A DNA stretch of 7,196 nucleotides from an uncultured Oscillospiraceae bacterium (GTDB lineage Bacteria > Bacillota > Clostridia > Oscillospirales > Oscillospiraceae). Shown one piece after another: positions 1-5,936 of the stretch. The notes beneath the pieces are model-generated. The model ran no database searches. It worked only from the letters and a program-made list of their open reading frames with translations, and was not told where the DNA came from. How positions within the stretch are numbered: position 1 is the first letter of the stretch; the number at the start of each line of letters is the position of its first letter. Location of the stretch: positions 1 to 7,196 of the forward strand of contig CAKUHJ010000097.1 in assembly GCA_934655935.1 (NCBI GenBank), in the 5' to 3' direction. Made by a program: the position numbers and the translations under genes.

Positions 1-1053
1 GCTCAGAACCCTCCGCGCCACAAGGTAGATGACGGTCAGCACCAGCGCGATGACGCCGCCCCAGGGAAGGCCGATAAAGGCGTTGGTGTTGCCGAAGGAG
101 GCGATGAAGCTGCCTGCGCACTCCGTGCCGCCCCAGGCGTCGACGCCGAAGAAGCCACCGACATAGATCATGCCCAGCGTGCACGCAACGATCAGCGTCA
201 GAACCGGCAGCACCAGATCAATGACGCGGCCCTTCGTGCTGGCGGGCTCGTCCTCTTCGCCGGAAAGGCCGGAAAGCTTGCCCTTTCCTGCAGCCTGCTC
301 GAAGCGGCGCATCGGGCCGTAGTCAAATTTCATGAAGACCAGGGAAAGAATGAAGACGAACGTCATTAAGGAATACAGGTTGTAGGGAATTGCCTTGACA
401 AAGAGCTCGATGCCGCTCATGCCGGTTCCGAGGTCCTCCGCCGTGGAGGAGACCGCCGCTGCCCAGGAGGAAATCGGCGCAATCATGCACACGGGCGCAG
501 CCGTCGCATCGATGAGGTAGGCAAGCTTCGGGCGGGAAATCTTATGGTTGTCCGTCACGGGGCGCATGACGGAGCCCACGGTCAGGCAGTTGAAGTAGTC
601 GTCAATAAAAATGAGAATGCCGAGCGCAAAGGTCGCCAGCTGCGCGCCGACGCGTGTTTTGATGTTCTTCTCCGCCCAGCGGCCAAACGCGGCCGAGCCG
701 CCTGCGGCGTTGACAAGCGCGACGATAATGCCGAGCAGCACCAGAAACAAGAAGATGCCGGCATTGTCCGCAATGGCGGCCACGAGGCCCTGATTGATGA
801 CGGTATCCAGCGTTCTGACCGGCTGGAAGCCCGTGGTAAAGAGCGCTCCGACCAGCACGCCGATAAACAGCGCGCTGTAGGCCTCCTTTGTGACCAGCGC
901 CAGAACAATCGCAATCAGCGGCGGCACCAGCGACCAGATACTGACGGAAAGGCTTTTGCCCTGTGCGCACTCCACGCCGGCCAGAATGACCAGCAGGAGC
1001 ATGAGCGCGACCACACATACCGATACGACCGGCAGCTTCTTTTTCTTCTGCAT
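1..1053 (-). CDS. NhaC-family Na+/H+ antiporter (C-terminus beyond window)
   Basis: This reads as an integral membrane cation/proton antiporter of the NhaC family (COG1757), which would exchange Na+ for H+ across the cytoplasmic membrane. The frame is open from an ATG at 1053 to the left edge, giving 351 residues; NhaC proteins are usually about 450-530, so roughly the last quarter to third is missing. A short positive N-terminus (MQKKKK) is followed by many hydrophobic segments, for example residues about 8-26, 41-71, 92-115 and 134-151. Family-like conserved blocks include FIDDYFNCLTVGSVMRPVTD at about 149-168 and the DATAAPVCMIAPISSW block at about 182-197. A hydrophilic loop rich in Glu/Gly/Ser lies near residue 255. 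GGAG lies about 10 bases before the ATG. It has its own consensus promoter, so it need not be cotranscribed with the gene upstream. The exact substrate (Na+, or an organic-acid/H+ exchange as in some relatives) cannot be told from sequence. Confidence 0.85.
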   Translation of the reverse strand, partial: MQKKKKLPVVSVCVVALMLLLVILAGVECAQGKSLSVSIWSLVPPLIAIVLALVTKEAYSALFIGVLVGALFTTGFQPVRTLDTVINQGLVAAIADNAGIFLFLVLLGIIVALVNAAGGSAAFGRWAEKNIKTRVGAQLATFALGILIFIDDYFNCLTVGSVMRPVTDNHKISRPKLAYLIDATAAPVCMIAPISSWAAAVSSTAEDLGTGMSGIELFVKAIPYNLYSLMTFVFILSLVFMKFDYGPMRRFEQAAGKGKLSGLSGEEDEPASTKGRVIDLVLPVLTLIVACTLGMIYVGGFFGVDAWGGTECAGSFIASFGNTNAFIGLPWGGVIALVLTVIYLVARRVLS

Positions 1054-1093
1054 TTTCTCTCAGCTCCAATTTTTTAGATGATTACATTGCATA

Positions 1094-1121
1094 ATTATAC
1101 AGGCAAATCCGCCGCTGTCAA
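1094..1121 (-). promoter_or_regulatory. SigA promoter of the antiporter gene
   Basis: On the minus strand a perfect -35 box TTGACA (1121-1116) and a perfect -10 box TATAAT (1099-1094) are separated by 16 bases. The predicted start is near 1087, giving a leader of about 35 bases to the ATG at 1053. The -35 box lies within the left arm and loop edge of the terminator hairpin of the gene upstream, so the two signals share DNA. Confidence 0.85.
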
Positions 1122-1147
1122 CCTCTTTGTGTGACAGCGGCGGATTT
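1105..1147 (-). terminator. Hairpin terminator after the DUF4015 gene
   Basis: A perfect 16-bp inverted repeat (arms 1105-1120 and 1132-1147, loop 11 bases) begins at the last base of the TAA stop codon of the preceding minus-strand gene. In the minus-strand transcript the stem is followed by UUUGCCUGUAUAAUUAU, which is moderately U-rich, so it is probably an intrinsic terminator or at least a 3'-end stabilising stem. Its loop-side arm supplies the -35 box of the antiporter promoter. Confidence 0.75.
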
Positions 1148-2190
1148 TATTCTTCTGTGGACAGCAGCGCCCGGATGATTCCGTAGGAATCAAAGTGTGT
1201 GTCATGTGAACTGGTGATAAATACCAGACGCGGAGCCAGATCGCCGAGCGCCGGCTGCAGCGCCTGGCTTACGGCCTGCACGTCGGAGGCCTTTTCCGTC
1301 GTGATATACAGGCGGGATGCATATTCTGCCAGATCCGGACTTTCGGAGCCGAAGGAGAGCAGAAGCGACGTTCCGGTCAGGTTGGCGTGCAGCGCGTCGG
1401 CGCAGTCGTTGATGGCCTGCGCGCGCGTGCGCACGGCGTCGTCCCAGGCGATGGCGGAATCCTCGGGCACATAGAACTGATCAAAGAGCACCTCGTCAAA
1501 GCCCATGTCCGCGAGCTCCAGCGCGATGGAGGTCAGATAGCCCTGCACGCCGGCAGCGGAGGGGTTCATCCAGTAGCAGCGCCGCTCGTCCATCCAGAGC
1601 CCGCCCGCGCGCAGCGCAAGCGCGTCGGCGTCGTGCTGTTCAATATAATTGGGGTCGGAGAAGGCCGGGACACGCGCGATTACAGTCAGCTTCCGGTCTG
1701 CGATCAGACTTTTCATCAGCGCCGTGCAGGCCTCGATATCGGCGTCTGCCGTCTGTGCGCCGGAAAGCCTTGTTGCGTAGTAGAAGTTTCCGAGCGGGCT
1801 TTTGACGTCAATGAGGACGGCGTTGCAGTCCTCATCCAGATTTTCCAGCGCCTGCCGGGTTTCAGCAAGATGGTTTGCAAGCATGGTTGTGGAAATGTAG
1901 ACGCCGCGCAGCTGCAGGCTTTCGGCCTGCGGCGTCTGCTCCTCGGAAGCGGCGTCCAGAATGGTCTGGAACGGGTAATCCCCCTCCGGGGAGGCCGCGG
2001 GAGCGGCGGGGCTGCGGGAAAGCAGCTGCTCGCGGTCAAAATAGACCCGCCCATCCGCCGTGTAGACGGCAAAGCGCCCCAGGTAGACAATTCTGGCCAC
2101 GACAAAAGCGACGGCAAGCAGCAGCGCGCACAGTACAATCAGCAGGACCCTTCGCAGAATCTGCTTGTTTCGGTAGGAAAAAATACGCAT
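1147..2190 (-). CDS. Membrane-anchored putative glycoside hydrolase, DUF4015-like
   Basis: The 347-residue product has an N-terminal signal anchor (hydrophobic residues about 11-34 after a basic start), a low-complexity Pro/Ala/Ser stretch near 58-68, and an extracytoplasmic domain from about residue 93. That domain matches the pattern of DUF4015 (COG1306), a putative TIM-barrel glycosyl hydrolase family: RGVYIS (95-100), NAVLIDVK (123-130), ARVPAFSDP (172-180), WMNPS (207-211) and GFDEVLFDQFYVP (230-242), whose Asp/Glu residues are candidate catalytic groups. In familiar members the last motif is close to GFDEIQFDYIRFP, so this one is slightly divergent. I chose the ATG at 2190 because AGGAG (2204-2200) sits 9 bases upstream; an in-frame GTG at 2220 would overlap prmA. 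It follows prmA by 16 bases, so it is probably cotranscribed. Substrate unknown; a polysaccharide or envelope role is inferred. Confidence 0.72.
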   Translation of the reverse strand: MRIFSYRNKQILRRVLLIVLCALLLAVAFVVARIVYLGRFAVYTADGRVYFDREQLLSRSPAAPAASPEGDYPFQTILDAASEEQTPQAESLQLRGVYISTTMLANHLAETRQALENLDEDCNAVLIDVKSPLGNFYYATRLSGAQTADADIEACTALMKSLIADRKLTVIARVPAFSDPNYIEQHDADALALRAGGLWMDERRCYWMNPSAAGVQGYLTSIALELADMGFDEVLFDQFYVPEDSAIAWDDAVRTRAQAINDCADALHANLTGTSLLLSFGSESPDLAEYASRLYITTEKASDVQAVSQALQPALGDLAPRLVFITSSHDTHFDSYGIIRALLSTEE

Positions 2191-2198
2191 GGCGCTTC

Positions 2199-2204
2199 GC
2201 TCCT
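2199..2204 (-). promoter_or_regulatory. Ribosome binding site fixing the DUF4015 gene start
   Basis: AGGAGC on the minus strand, 8-9 bases before ATG 2190 and immediately after the prmA stop codon (2209-2207). It supports the ATG over the upstream GTG at 2220 and suggests translational coupling with prmA. Confidence 0.7.
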
Positions 2205-2206
2205 GT

Positions 2207-3181
2207 CTACGTGTCTGCACGCGCCGCCGTCACGCGGCACCAGTCGTCCTGCTGCTCAGTGGAAAGAATCTGCAGGCCTGCGCGCTGCAGCGCGTCAAGA
2301 ACCTCCGCAAGCCGGGTGTTCAGAATGCCGGAGCAGATAAAGATGCTGTCTTCGGCCAGAAAGCGCGCTGCGGCCGGCGCGAGCGGGATGATCACGTCCG
2401 CGACAATGTTGGCAAGTACAATGTCGTACTGCGGGGCAAGCTTGCCGAGTACGTCGTCGCCTGCAATCACGTCGCCGGTCAGCGCCGTGAAGCGGTCGGA
2501 GAAAATGTGATTGATGGCGGCGTTCTGCCGGGCAATGTCCTCCGCCTTTGGATCAATGTCCACGCCGGTGGCATGCGCCGCGCCGAGCAGAATCGCCGTG
2601 ATGGACAGAATTCCGCTTCCGCTGCCAAGATCCAGGACGCGCTCGCCGCCCTGGATGGCGTGCTCCAGCTCCCGCATGCACATCTGCGTGGACGCGTGCG
2701 CGCCGGTGCCGAAGATCATGCCGGGGTCCAGCAGAACCTCCACGCGGTTTTCCGGATTTTCCGGGTGCAGCCATTCCGGCACCACCAGAAGCCTCCGGCC
2801 AATGGCAAGCGGCTGGTAATACTGCTTCCAGCTGTTTTCCCAGTCCTCGTCCTTCACGTTCGCAAGCTCCGCGCTGAGCGGGCCAAAGTCTACCCCGGGC
2901 GCCTCGCGGCGGAGCGCTTCCAGCTGCGCCTGAAGCGACTGCACGGTTTCCAGCGCATCCGGCCCCTGCGGAAGGTAGAGCCGGATCTGGGACAGACCCT
3001 TCATCTGCTTTTCCAGCGCCTCGTCCACATAGTCCCAATACTGGCGGTTATGCTCCAGAAATTCCTCAAACTCCTGCTCGTCGTCCACGATGAAGCTGTC
3101 AAAGCCCAGCGCGGTCAGACGGTCTGCAACCAATTCAATCGCGCCTGAGCGCGTTTTGATCGTGACTTCCAGCCACTGCAT
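2207..3181 (-). CDS. prmA: Ribosomal protein L11 methyltransferase
   Basis: PrmA transfers methyl groups from S-adenosylmethionine to amino groups of ribosomal protein L11 in the cytoplasm. The 324-residue product is near the usual length of about 290-320. The N-terminal substrate-recognition domain starts MQWLEVTI and runs to about residue 100. The Rossmann methyltransferase domain carries the PrmA signature PGMIFGTGAHAST (153-165), the AdoMet loop VLDLGSGSGILSI (182-194), the acidic DIDP after strand 2 (about 208-211), and DIVLANIVADVI (253-264), equivalent to the NI/L-containing active-site motif. I chose ATG 3181, not the upstream in-frame TTG at 3199, because AGGAGG lies 8 bases before the ATG and the TTG would place that site inside the gene. 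It is first in a probable two-gene unit with the DUF4015 gene and has its own promoter. In many Firmicutes prmA is next to rsmE, which is not present here. Confidence 0.95.
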   Translation of the reverse strand: MQWLEVTIKTRSGAIELVADRLTALGFDSFIVDDEQEFEEFLEHNRQYWDYVDEALEKQMKGLSQIRLYLPQGPDALETVQSLQAQLEALRREAPGVDFGPLSAELANVKDEDWENSWKQYYQPLAIGRRLLVVPEWLHPENPENRVEVLLDPGMIFGTGAHASTQMCMRELEHAIQGGERVLDLGSGSGILSITAILLGAAHATGVDIDPKAEDIARQNAAINHIFSDRFTALTGDVIAGDDVLGKLAPQYDIVLANIVADVIIPLAPAAARFLAEDSIFICSGILNTRLAEVLDALQRAGLQILSTEQQDDWCRVTAARADT

Positions 3182-3189
3182 TTGCAAAT

Positions 3190-3195
3190 CCTCCT
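3190..3195 (-). promoter_or_regulatory. Ribosome binding site fixing the prmA start
   Basis: A perfect AGGAGG on the minus strand, 8 bases from ATG 3181. It decides between that ATG and the TTG at 3199, which lies upstream of it. Confidence 0.85.
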
Positions 3196-3237
3196 GCAAA
3201 GCCTGTTTCTGCGGAAAACCCGCATGATTGATTCTAT

Positions 3238-3266
3238 ATTCTACACGATTTTTGCCGGCTTGGCAA
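3238..3266 (-). promoter_or_regulatory. SigA promoter of prmA
   Basis: On the minus strand TTGCCA (3266-3261) and TAGAAT (3243-3238) are separated by exactly 17 bases; each box has five of six consensus bases. The predicted start near 3231 leaves a leader of about 50 bases. The -35 box lies in a small palindrome, TTGCC/GGCAA (3252-3256 and 3262-3266), which might be an operator but is too short to be confident. Confidence 0.7.
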
Positions 3267-3279
3267 GTGCCGGGCGCGC

Positions 3280-3308
3280 TTGCTTTTCAGAAGTGAAAAT
3301 GCTATGAT
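3280..3308 (+). promoter_or_regulatory. Probable SigA promoter of the TrmH-like gene
   Basis: TTGCTT (3280-3285) and TATGAT (3303-3308) are 17 bases apart. The -10 box matches five of six consensus bases; the -35 box only the leading TTG. The predicted start near 3315 leaves a 26-base leader with GGGAGG (3328-3333) seven bases from the ATG. Its -35 box is only 13 bases from that of the divergent prmA promoter. Confidence 0.6.
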
Positions 3309-3340
3309 AAAAAATAATTGCGGCGTCGGGAGGAAGCAGA

Positions 3341-4171
3341 ATGCCGGACTTCATTTCCATCACAGACTTTGACGCGCCGGAGCTGGACGTCTATGCCCGC
3401 CTGAGCGAAAATCAGCTTGTGCGCCGCGACCGGCCGGAGGAGGGGCTGTTCATCGCCGAAAGCCCGATGGTCGTCGCCCGGGCTCTGGACGCGGGGCTTC
3501 GGCCGGTATCCATGCTGCTGCAGGCGCGCCTGGCCGGGCAGCAGGCGGCGCTTCTGGCGCGGCTGGGGGATATCCCGGTTTATACGGCGGAGCTGCCGGT
3601 GCTGGAAAGGCTGACCGGCTTTGCGCTGACCAGAGGGATGCTCTGCGCCATGCGAAGACCCGCGTGCCCGGAGCCGGCGGCGCTGATTTCGGGCCTTCGC
3701 CGGATTGCGGTGCTGGAGGATGTGATGAATCCGACCAACGTCGGCGCGATTTTCCGCTCTGCGGCTGCGCTCGGCGTGGAGGCGGTGCTTCTGACGGCAG
3801 GCTGCAGCGACCCGCTTTACCGCCGCGCGGTCCGCGTGAGCATGGGAACGGTGTTTCAGCTTCCGTGGACGTGGCTCCCGGACGCAGAATGGACGGAGCT
3901 TCTGCGCGGAAGCGGCTTCCGGACGGCGGCCATGGCGCTTTGCGGCGATTCGGTGCCGGTTTACGAGCCGGAGCTTGCCCGCATAGAAAAGCTGGCCGTT
4001 GTGCTCGGCACAGAGGGAGAGGGGCTGGCCAGAACCACCATCGCCGCATGCGATTACACGGTCCGCATCCCCATGCGGCGCGGCGTGGACTCGCTCAATG
4101 TCGCCGCGGCCAGCGCGGTGGCCTTCTATCAGCTGGCCTCGCTGCCGCTGTGGCGCGGCGCATGCGATTGA
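3341..4171 (+). CDS. SpoU/TrmH-family RNA 2'-O-ribose methyltransferase
   Basis: This is a SPOUT-class, AdoMet-dependent methyltransferase expected to methylate a ribose 2'-OH in tRNA or rRNA in the cytoplasm. The 276-residue protein has an N-terminal substrate-binding part (residues 1 to about 115, with an AES motif at 39-41 as in SpoU substrate-binding domains) and a C-terminal trefoil-knot catalytic domain. All three SpoU motifs are present: motif 1 at 126-145 (NPTNVGAIFRSAAALG, with the conserved Asn residues and Arg139), motif 2 at 218-229 (LAVVLGTEGEGL), and motif 3 at 241-263 (RIPMRRGVDSLNVAAASAVA). The start has GGGAGG seven bases upstream. It is divergent from prmA, another translation-related methyltransferase. 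No convincing terminator follows, so some readthrough into murC is possible. The exact target nucleotide cannot be deduced, so no gene symbol is given. Confidence 0.9.
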   Translation: MPDFISITDFDAPELDVYARLSENQLVRRDRPEEGLFIAESPMVVARALDAGLRPVSMLLQARLAGQQAALLARLGDIPVYTAELPVLERLTGFALTRGMLCAMRRPACPEPAALISGLRRIAVLEDVMNPTNVGAIFRSAAALGVEAVLLTAGCSDPLYRRAVRVSMGTVFQLPWTWLPDAEWTELLRGSGFRTAAMALCGDSVPVYEPELARIEKLAVVLGTEGEGLARTTIAACDYTVRIPMRRGVDSLNVAAASAVAFYQLASLPLWRGACD

Positions 4172-4179
4172 TGACTTGC

Positions 4180-4210
4180 GCACGCAATTTGCACGCAATG
4201 CACGCAATTT
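4180..4210 (+). repeat. Three tandem GCACGCAAT repeats upstream of murC
   Basis: The 9-base word GCACGCAAT occurs three times head to tail (4180-4188, 4191-4199, 4200-4208); the first and third copies are followed by TT. The array lies 9 bases after the TrmH-like stop codon and ends about 5 bases before the murC -35 box, a position suited to an activator or other DNA-binding protein. The function is inferred from placement only. Confidence 0.7.
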
Positions 4211-4214
4211 TGCC

Positions 4215-4243
4215 TTGTGTTTTCCCGGAAAACAGGGTATAAT
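4215..4243 (+). promoter_or_regulatory. SigA promoter of murC
   Basis: TTGTGT (4215-4220) and a perfect TATAAT (4238-4243) are separated by 17 bases. The predicted start is near 4250, giving a leader of about 85 bases. The spacer holds an odd palindrome, TTTTCC-C-GGAAAA (4220-4232), that could be an operator. The weak -35 with a perfect -10 fits a promoter helped by an upstream factor, perhaps at the tandem repeats. Confidence 0.72.
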
Positions 4244-4295
4244 TAAAAACTGGCGTTCTGAATACGGGCGCCTTTGCATATACTGATCTTATCTC

Positions 4296-4313
4296 CGCGC
4301 CCTCCGGGGCGCG
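4296..4313 (+). promoter_or_regulatory. Leader hairpin before murC
   Basis: A perfect 7-bp GC stem (4296-4302 with 4307-4313) is closed by the loop UCCG between C and G, the stable UNCG tetraloop class. It lies about 21 bases before the murC start and about 8 bases before the GGGGGA ribosome site (4322-4327). No U-tract follows, so it is not an ordinary terminator; a role in mRNA stability or initiation is possible. Confidence 0.5.
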
Positions 4314-4334
4314 CTGTATTCGGGGGAAACCGTT

Positions 4335-5708
4335 ATGTCTTCATCCAACCGCAGCAATATTGCGGACTATTTAAAGCCGGGCAAGCATGCACATCTGGTC
4401 GGAATCGGCGGCGTTTCCATGCGTCCGCTGGGCCTTGCGCTGCGCGGAATGGGAATGGAAATCTCAGGCTCTGATATGAACGCCTCCGTGTCTACGGACG
4501 AGCTGATTTCCAAGGGAATTCAGGTCAGCATCGGCCACCGCGCGCAGAACATTGCCGGAGCGGACTGCGTCATCCGGACGGCTGCGGCGCACAACGACAA
4601 TCCGGAGATTGCCGCCGCGCGCGCCGCGGGGCTGCCGATTTTTGAGCGGGCGCAGGCATGGGGCTATCTGATGCGCGCCTACCGCAGCGCAATCTGCGTG
4701 GCCGGCACGCACGGCAAGACCACGACGACCTCCATGCTGACGCATATTTTCATGGAGGCAGGCAAGGACCCCACGGTGATGATCGGCGGCTTTCTGCCGC
4801 TGCTTGGCGCAGGCCACCGCGTCGGCAACGGCGATACGATCATTCTGGAGAGCTGCGAATACTGCAATTCCTTCCTGAACTTTTTTCCGACGACGGCGGT
4901 GATTCTGGATATTGACGCAGACCACCTGGACTTTTTCTCGGATCTGGCGGATATCCAGCGCTCCTTCCGCGCCTTTGCGGAGCTTGTGCCGCAGGACGGG
5001 CTGATTGTGGCCAATGCGGACGACGCGAATACGCGCCAGGCGCTTTCGGGCCTGCGCTATGTGCGCTTCGGCCTTGGCGCGGACTGCGAGGTGCGCGCGG
5101 AAAACCTCAGCGCGGACTTCAGCCAGTTTGACGTGCTTTGCGGCGGAGCGCCCTTCTGCCATATGGAGCTTGGCGTCATCGGCCGCCACAACGTCTATAA
5201 TGCGCTGGCCGCGTGCGCCGTGGCCTGGAAGGCCGGGATTGACGGGGAAACGTGCGCCAGGGCGCTGCGCCAGTTCCATGGCGCGGGCCGCCGCTTGGAG
5301 CACAAGGGAAGCTTCCACGGGGCGGAGGTTTACGACGACTACGCGCATCACCCGAACGAGCTGCACGCGCTTTTGCAGGCTGCGCGCCTGATGGGCCATT
5401 CGCGCATCATCTGCGCCTTCCAGCCGCATACCTATACGCGCACCAAGGCGCTGTTTGCGGATTTTGTCCGCGAGCTGCGCGAGGTGGACCTCGCGGTGAT
5501 CACGGATATCTACGCCGCGCGGGAGCAGAATAAAATCGGCGTTTCCGCGCAGGAGCTGGCCGAAGCGATTCCGGGAAGCGTCTATTGCCCAACGCTTCCG
5601 GATGTAACGCAGTTCCTGGCGGAAAACGCGCGCAGCGGCGATCTGATTCTGACGGTCGGCGCGGGCGATATCTACAAGGCGGCCGACGCGCTGCTGGCGC
5701 GCAAGTAA
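4335..5708 (+). CDS. murC: UDP-N-acetylmuramate--L-alanine ligase
   Basis: MurC joins L-alanine to UDP-N-acetylmuramic acid with ATP, the first amino-acid addition in cytoplasmic peptidoglycan precursor synthesis. The 457-residue protein has full family length and all three Mur ligase domains. The N-terminal nucleotide-sugar domain starts with HLVGIGGVSM (20-29). The central ATPase domain has the P-loop AGTHGKTTT (123-131), the acidic ESCEYCNSF segment (172-180) and DIDADHLD (192-199). GRHNVYNALAA (283-293) and the C-terminal domain with DDYAHHPNE (334-342), FQPHTYTRTK (363-372) and GAGDIYK (442-448) complete it. The S/CEY form in place of the common DES motif resembles clostridial MurC as I recall it. 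The ATG has GGGGGA eight bases upstream. It stands alone rather than in a mur/fts cluster, with its own promoter and a downstream terminator. Confidence 0.96.
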   Translation: MSSSNRSNIADYLKPGKHAHLVGIGGVSMRPLGLALRGMGMEISGSDMNASVSTDELISKGIQVSIGHRAQNIAGADCVIRTAAAHNDNPEIAAARAAGLPIFERAQAWGYLMRAYRSAICVAGTHGKTTTTSMLTHIFMEAGKDPTVMIGGFLPLLGAGHRVGNGDTIILESCEYCNSFLNFFPTTAVILDIDADHLDFFSDLADIQRSFRAFAELVPQDGLIVANADDANTRQALSGLRYVRFGLGADCEVRAENLSADFSQFDVLCGGAPFCHMELGVIGRHNVYNALAACAVAWKAGIDGETCARALRQFHGAGRRLEHKGSFHGAEVYDDYAHHPNELHALLQAARLMGHSRIICAFQPHTYTRTKALFADFVRELREVDLAVITDIYAAREQNKIGVSAQELAEAIPGSVYCPTLPDVTQFLAENARSGDLILTVGAGDIYKAADALLARK

Positions 5709-5710
5709 GA

Positions 5711-5742
5711 TTTTTCGACGCCCTATAGAGCGTGCCGAAAAA
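5711..5742. repeat. Imperfect hairpin joining two repeat ends
   Basis: TTTTTCGACGC (5711-5721) pairs with GCGTGCCGAAAAA (5730-5742) with a two-base bulge and an 8-base loop. The arms resemble the right and left termini of the unit at 6912-7064 placed back to back, suggesting partial or eroded repeat copies. It starts three bases after the murC stop. Confidence 0.5.
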
Positions 5743-5799
5743 CTATGATATGCAGCTCTGCGGCAGAGCAGCGGGGGGAAGGGGCTTTCGCCCCCCTTC
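5736..5799 (+). repeat. Dispersed intergenic repeat, copy A
   Basis: Positions 5736-5776 match 6915-6955 at 39 of 41 bases. They include an inner palindrome GCTCTG/CAGAGC and the words AAAACTATGAT and GCAGCGGGG. Beyond the aligned core both copies carry a hairpin of the form GAAGGGG...CCCCTTC, whose loop and stem length differ while the pairing is kept. This is non-coding and not a known gene. Confidence 0.75.
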
Positions 5800-5808
5800 C
5801 CCCCGCTG
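5769..5808. terminator. G/C-rich 16-bp hairpin downstream of murC
   Basis: Perfect arms 5769-5784 and 5793-5808 with an 8-base loop; an alternative inner register GGGGC-TTTC-GCCCC is also possible. No U-tract follows directly, so it is probably a repeat-derived stem placed in front of the better terminator at 5810-5840 rather than a terminator by itself. Confidence 0.5.
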
Positions 5809-5809
5809 T

Positions 5810-5840
5810 GTCCGGCGCCCATGCGGGCGCCGGACGTTTT
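5810..5840 (+). terminator. Intrinsic terminator of murC
   Basis: A perfect 11-bp stem GTCCGGCGCCC/GGGCGCCGGAC (5810-5820 and 5825-5835) with a 4-base loop, followed by GTTTTATGATGTTTTT. This is the classical form of a rho-independent terminator and lies about 100 bases after the murC stop. Confidence 0.85.
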
Positions 5841-5872
5841 ATGATGTTTTTATGAATTCTGCGCCGCGGAAT

Positions 5873-5901
5873 TTGACATAAGGCTGGCGGCGGCGTATAA
5901 T
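5873..5901 (+). promoter_or_regulatory. Perfect-consensus SigA promoter of the zinc-ribbon gene
   Basis: TTGACA (5873-5878), 17 bases, TATAAT (5896-5901): every base of both boxes and the spacing are consensus. The predicted start near 5908 gives a leader of about 29 bases. A 6-bp inverted repeat CGCCGC/GCGGCG (5862-5867 and 5887-5892) brackets the -35 box and might be an operator; it is weak. Confidence 0.9.
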
Positions 5902-5936
5902 CAGATTAGAATCATCTGGAAAGAGAGGGAGTTACT

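Noticed and set aside
544..1077. Plus-strand frame antisense to the antiporter
   Set aside because: Highly charged (His/Arg/Asp/Gln-rich) product opposite a clear membrane transporter; typical of an antisense shadow.
2191..2220. GTG start at 2220 for the DUF4015 gene
   Set aside because: It would overlap prmA and has no ribosome site; the ATG at 2190 has AGGAG at proper spacing directly after the prmA stop.
1387..2340. Plus-strand open frame across the DUF4015 and prmA genes
   Set aside because: It crosses the boundary of two well-supported minus-strand genes and has shadow-like Arg/Gly/Val-rich composition.
2189..3148. Plus-strand open frame antisense to prmA
   Set aside because: prmA has all expected motifs; this frame has no recognisable domain or ribosome site.
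3182..3199. TTG start at 3199 for prmA
   Set aside because: The AGGAGG site lies downstream of it and correctly in front of ATG 3181, where the family N-terminus begins.
4180..4210. CRISPR-like array
   Set aside because: The repeats are only 9 bases and abut with 0-2 bases between them; there are no spacers and no cas genes.
4172..4260. Intrinsic terminator after the TrmH-like gene
   Set aside because: Only weak pairings such as TTTTCC/GGAAAA are seen, without a long stem followed by a U-tract.
3302..4279. Minus-strand open frame antisense to the TrmH-like gene
   Set aside because: The plus-strand gene carries all three SpoU motifs, a promoter and a ribosome site; the antisense product is compositionally a shadow.
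4250..4334. Riboswitch in the murC leader
   Set aside because: About 85 bases with a single short stem and no recognisable aptamer pattern or terminator/antiterminator pair.
5769..5808. G-quadruplex in the G-rich run downstream of murC
   Set aside because: Only two G-tracts occur on either strand; four are needed within one strand, and the perfect hairpin is a better explanation.
4464..5822. Long minus-strand open frame antisense to murC
   Set aside because: murC is complete and unmistakable on the plus strand. The antisense product is Arg/His/Ala-rich with no family motif, as expected for a shadow frame in GC-rich DNA.
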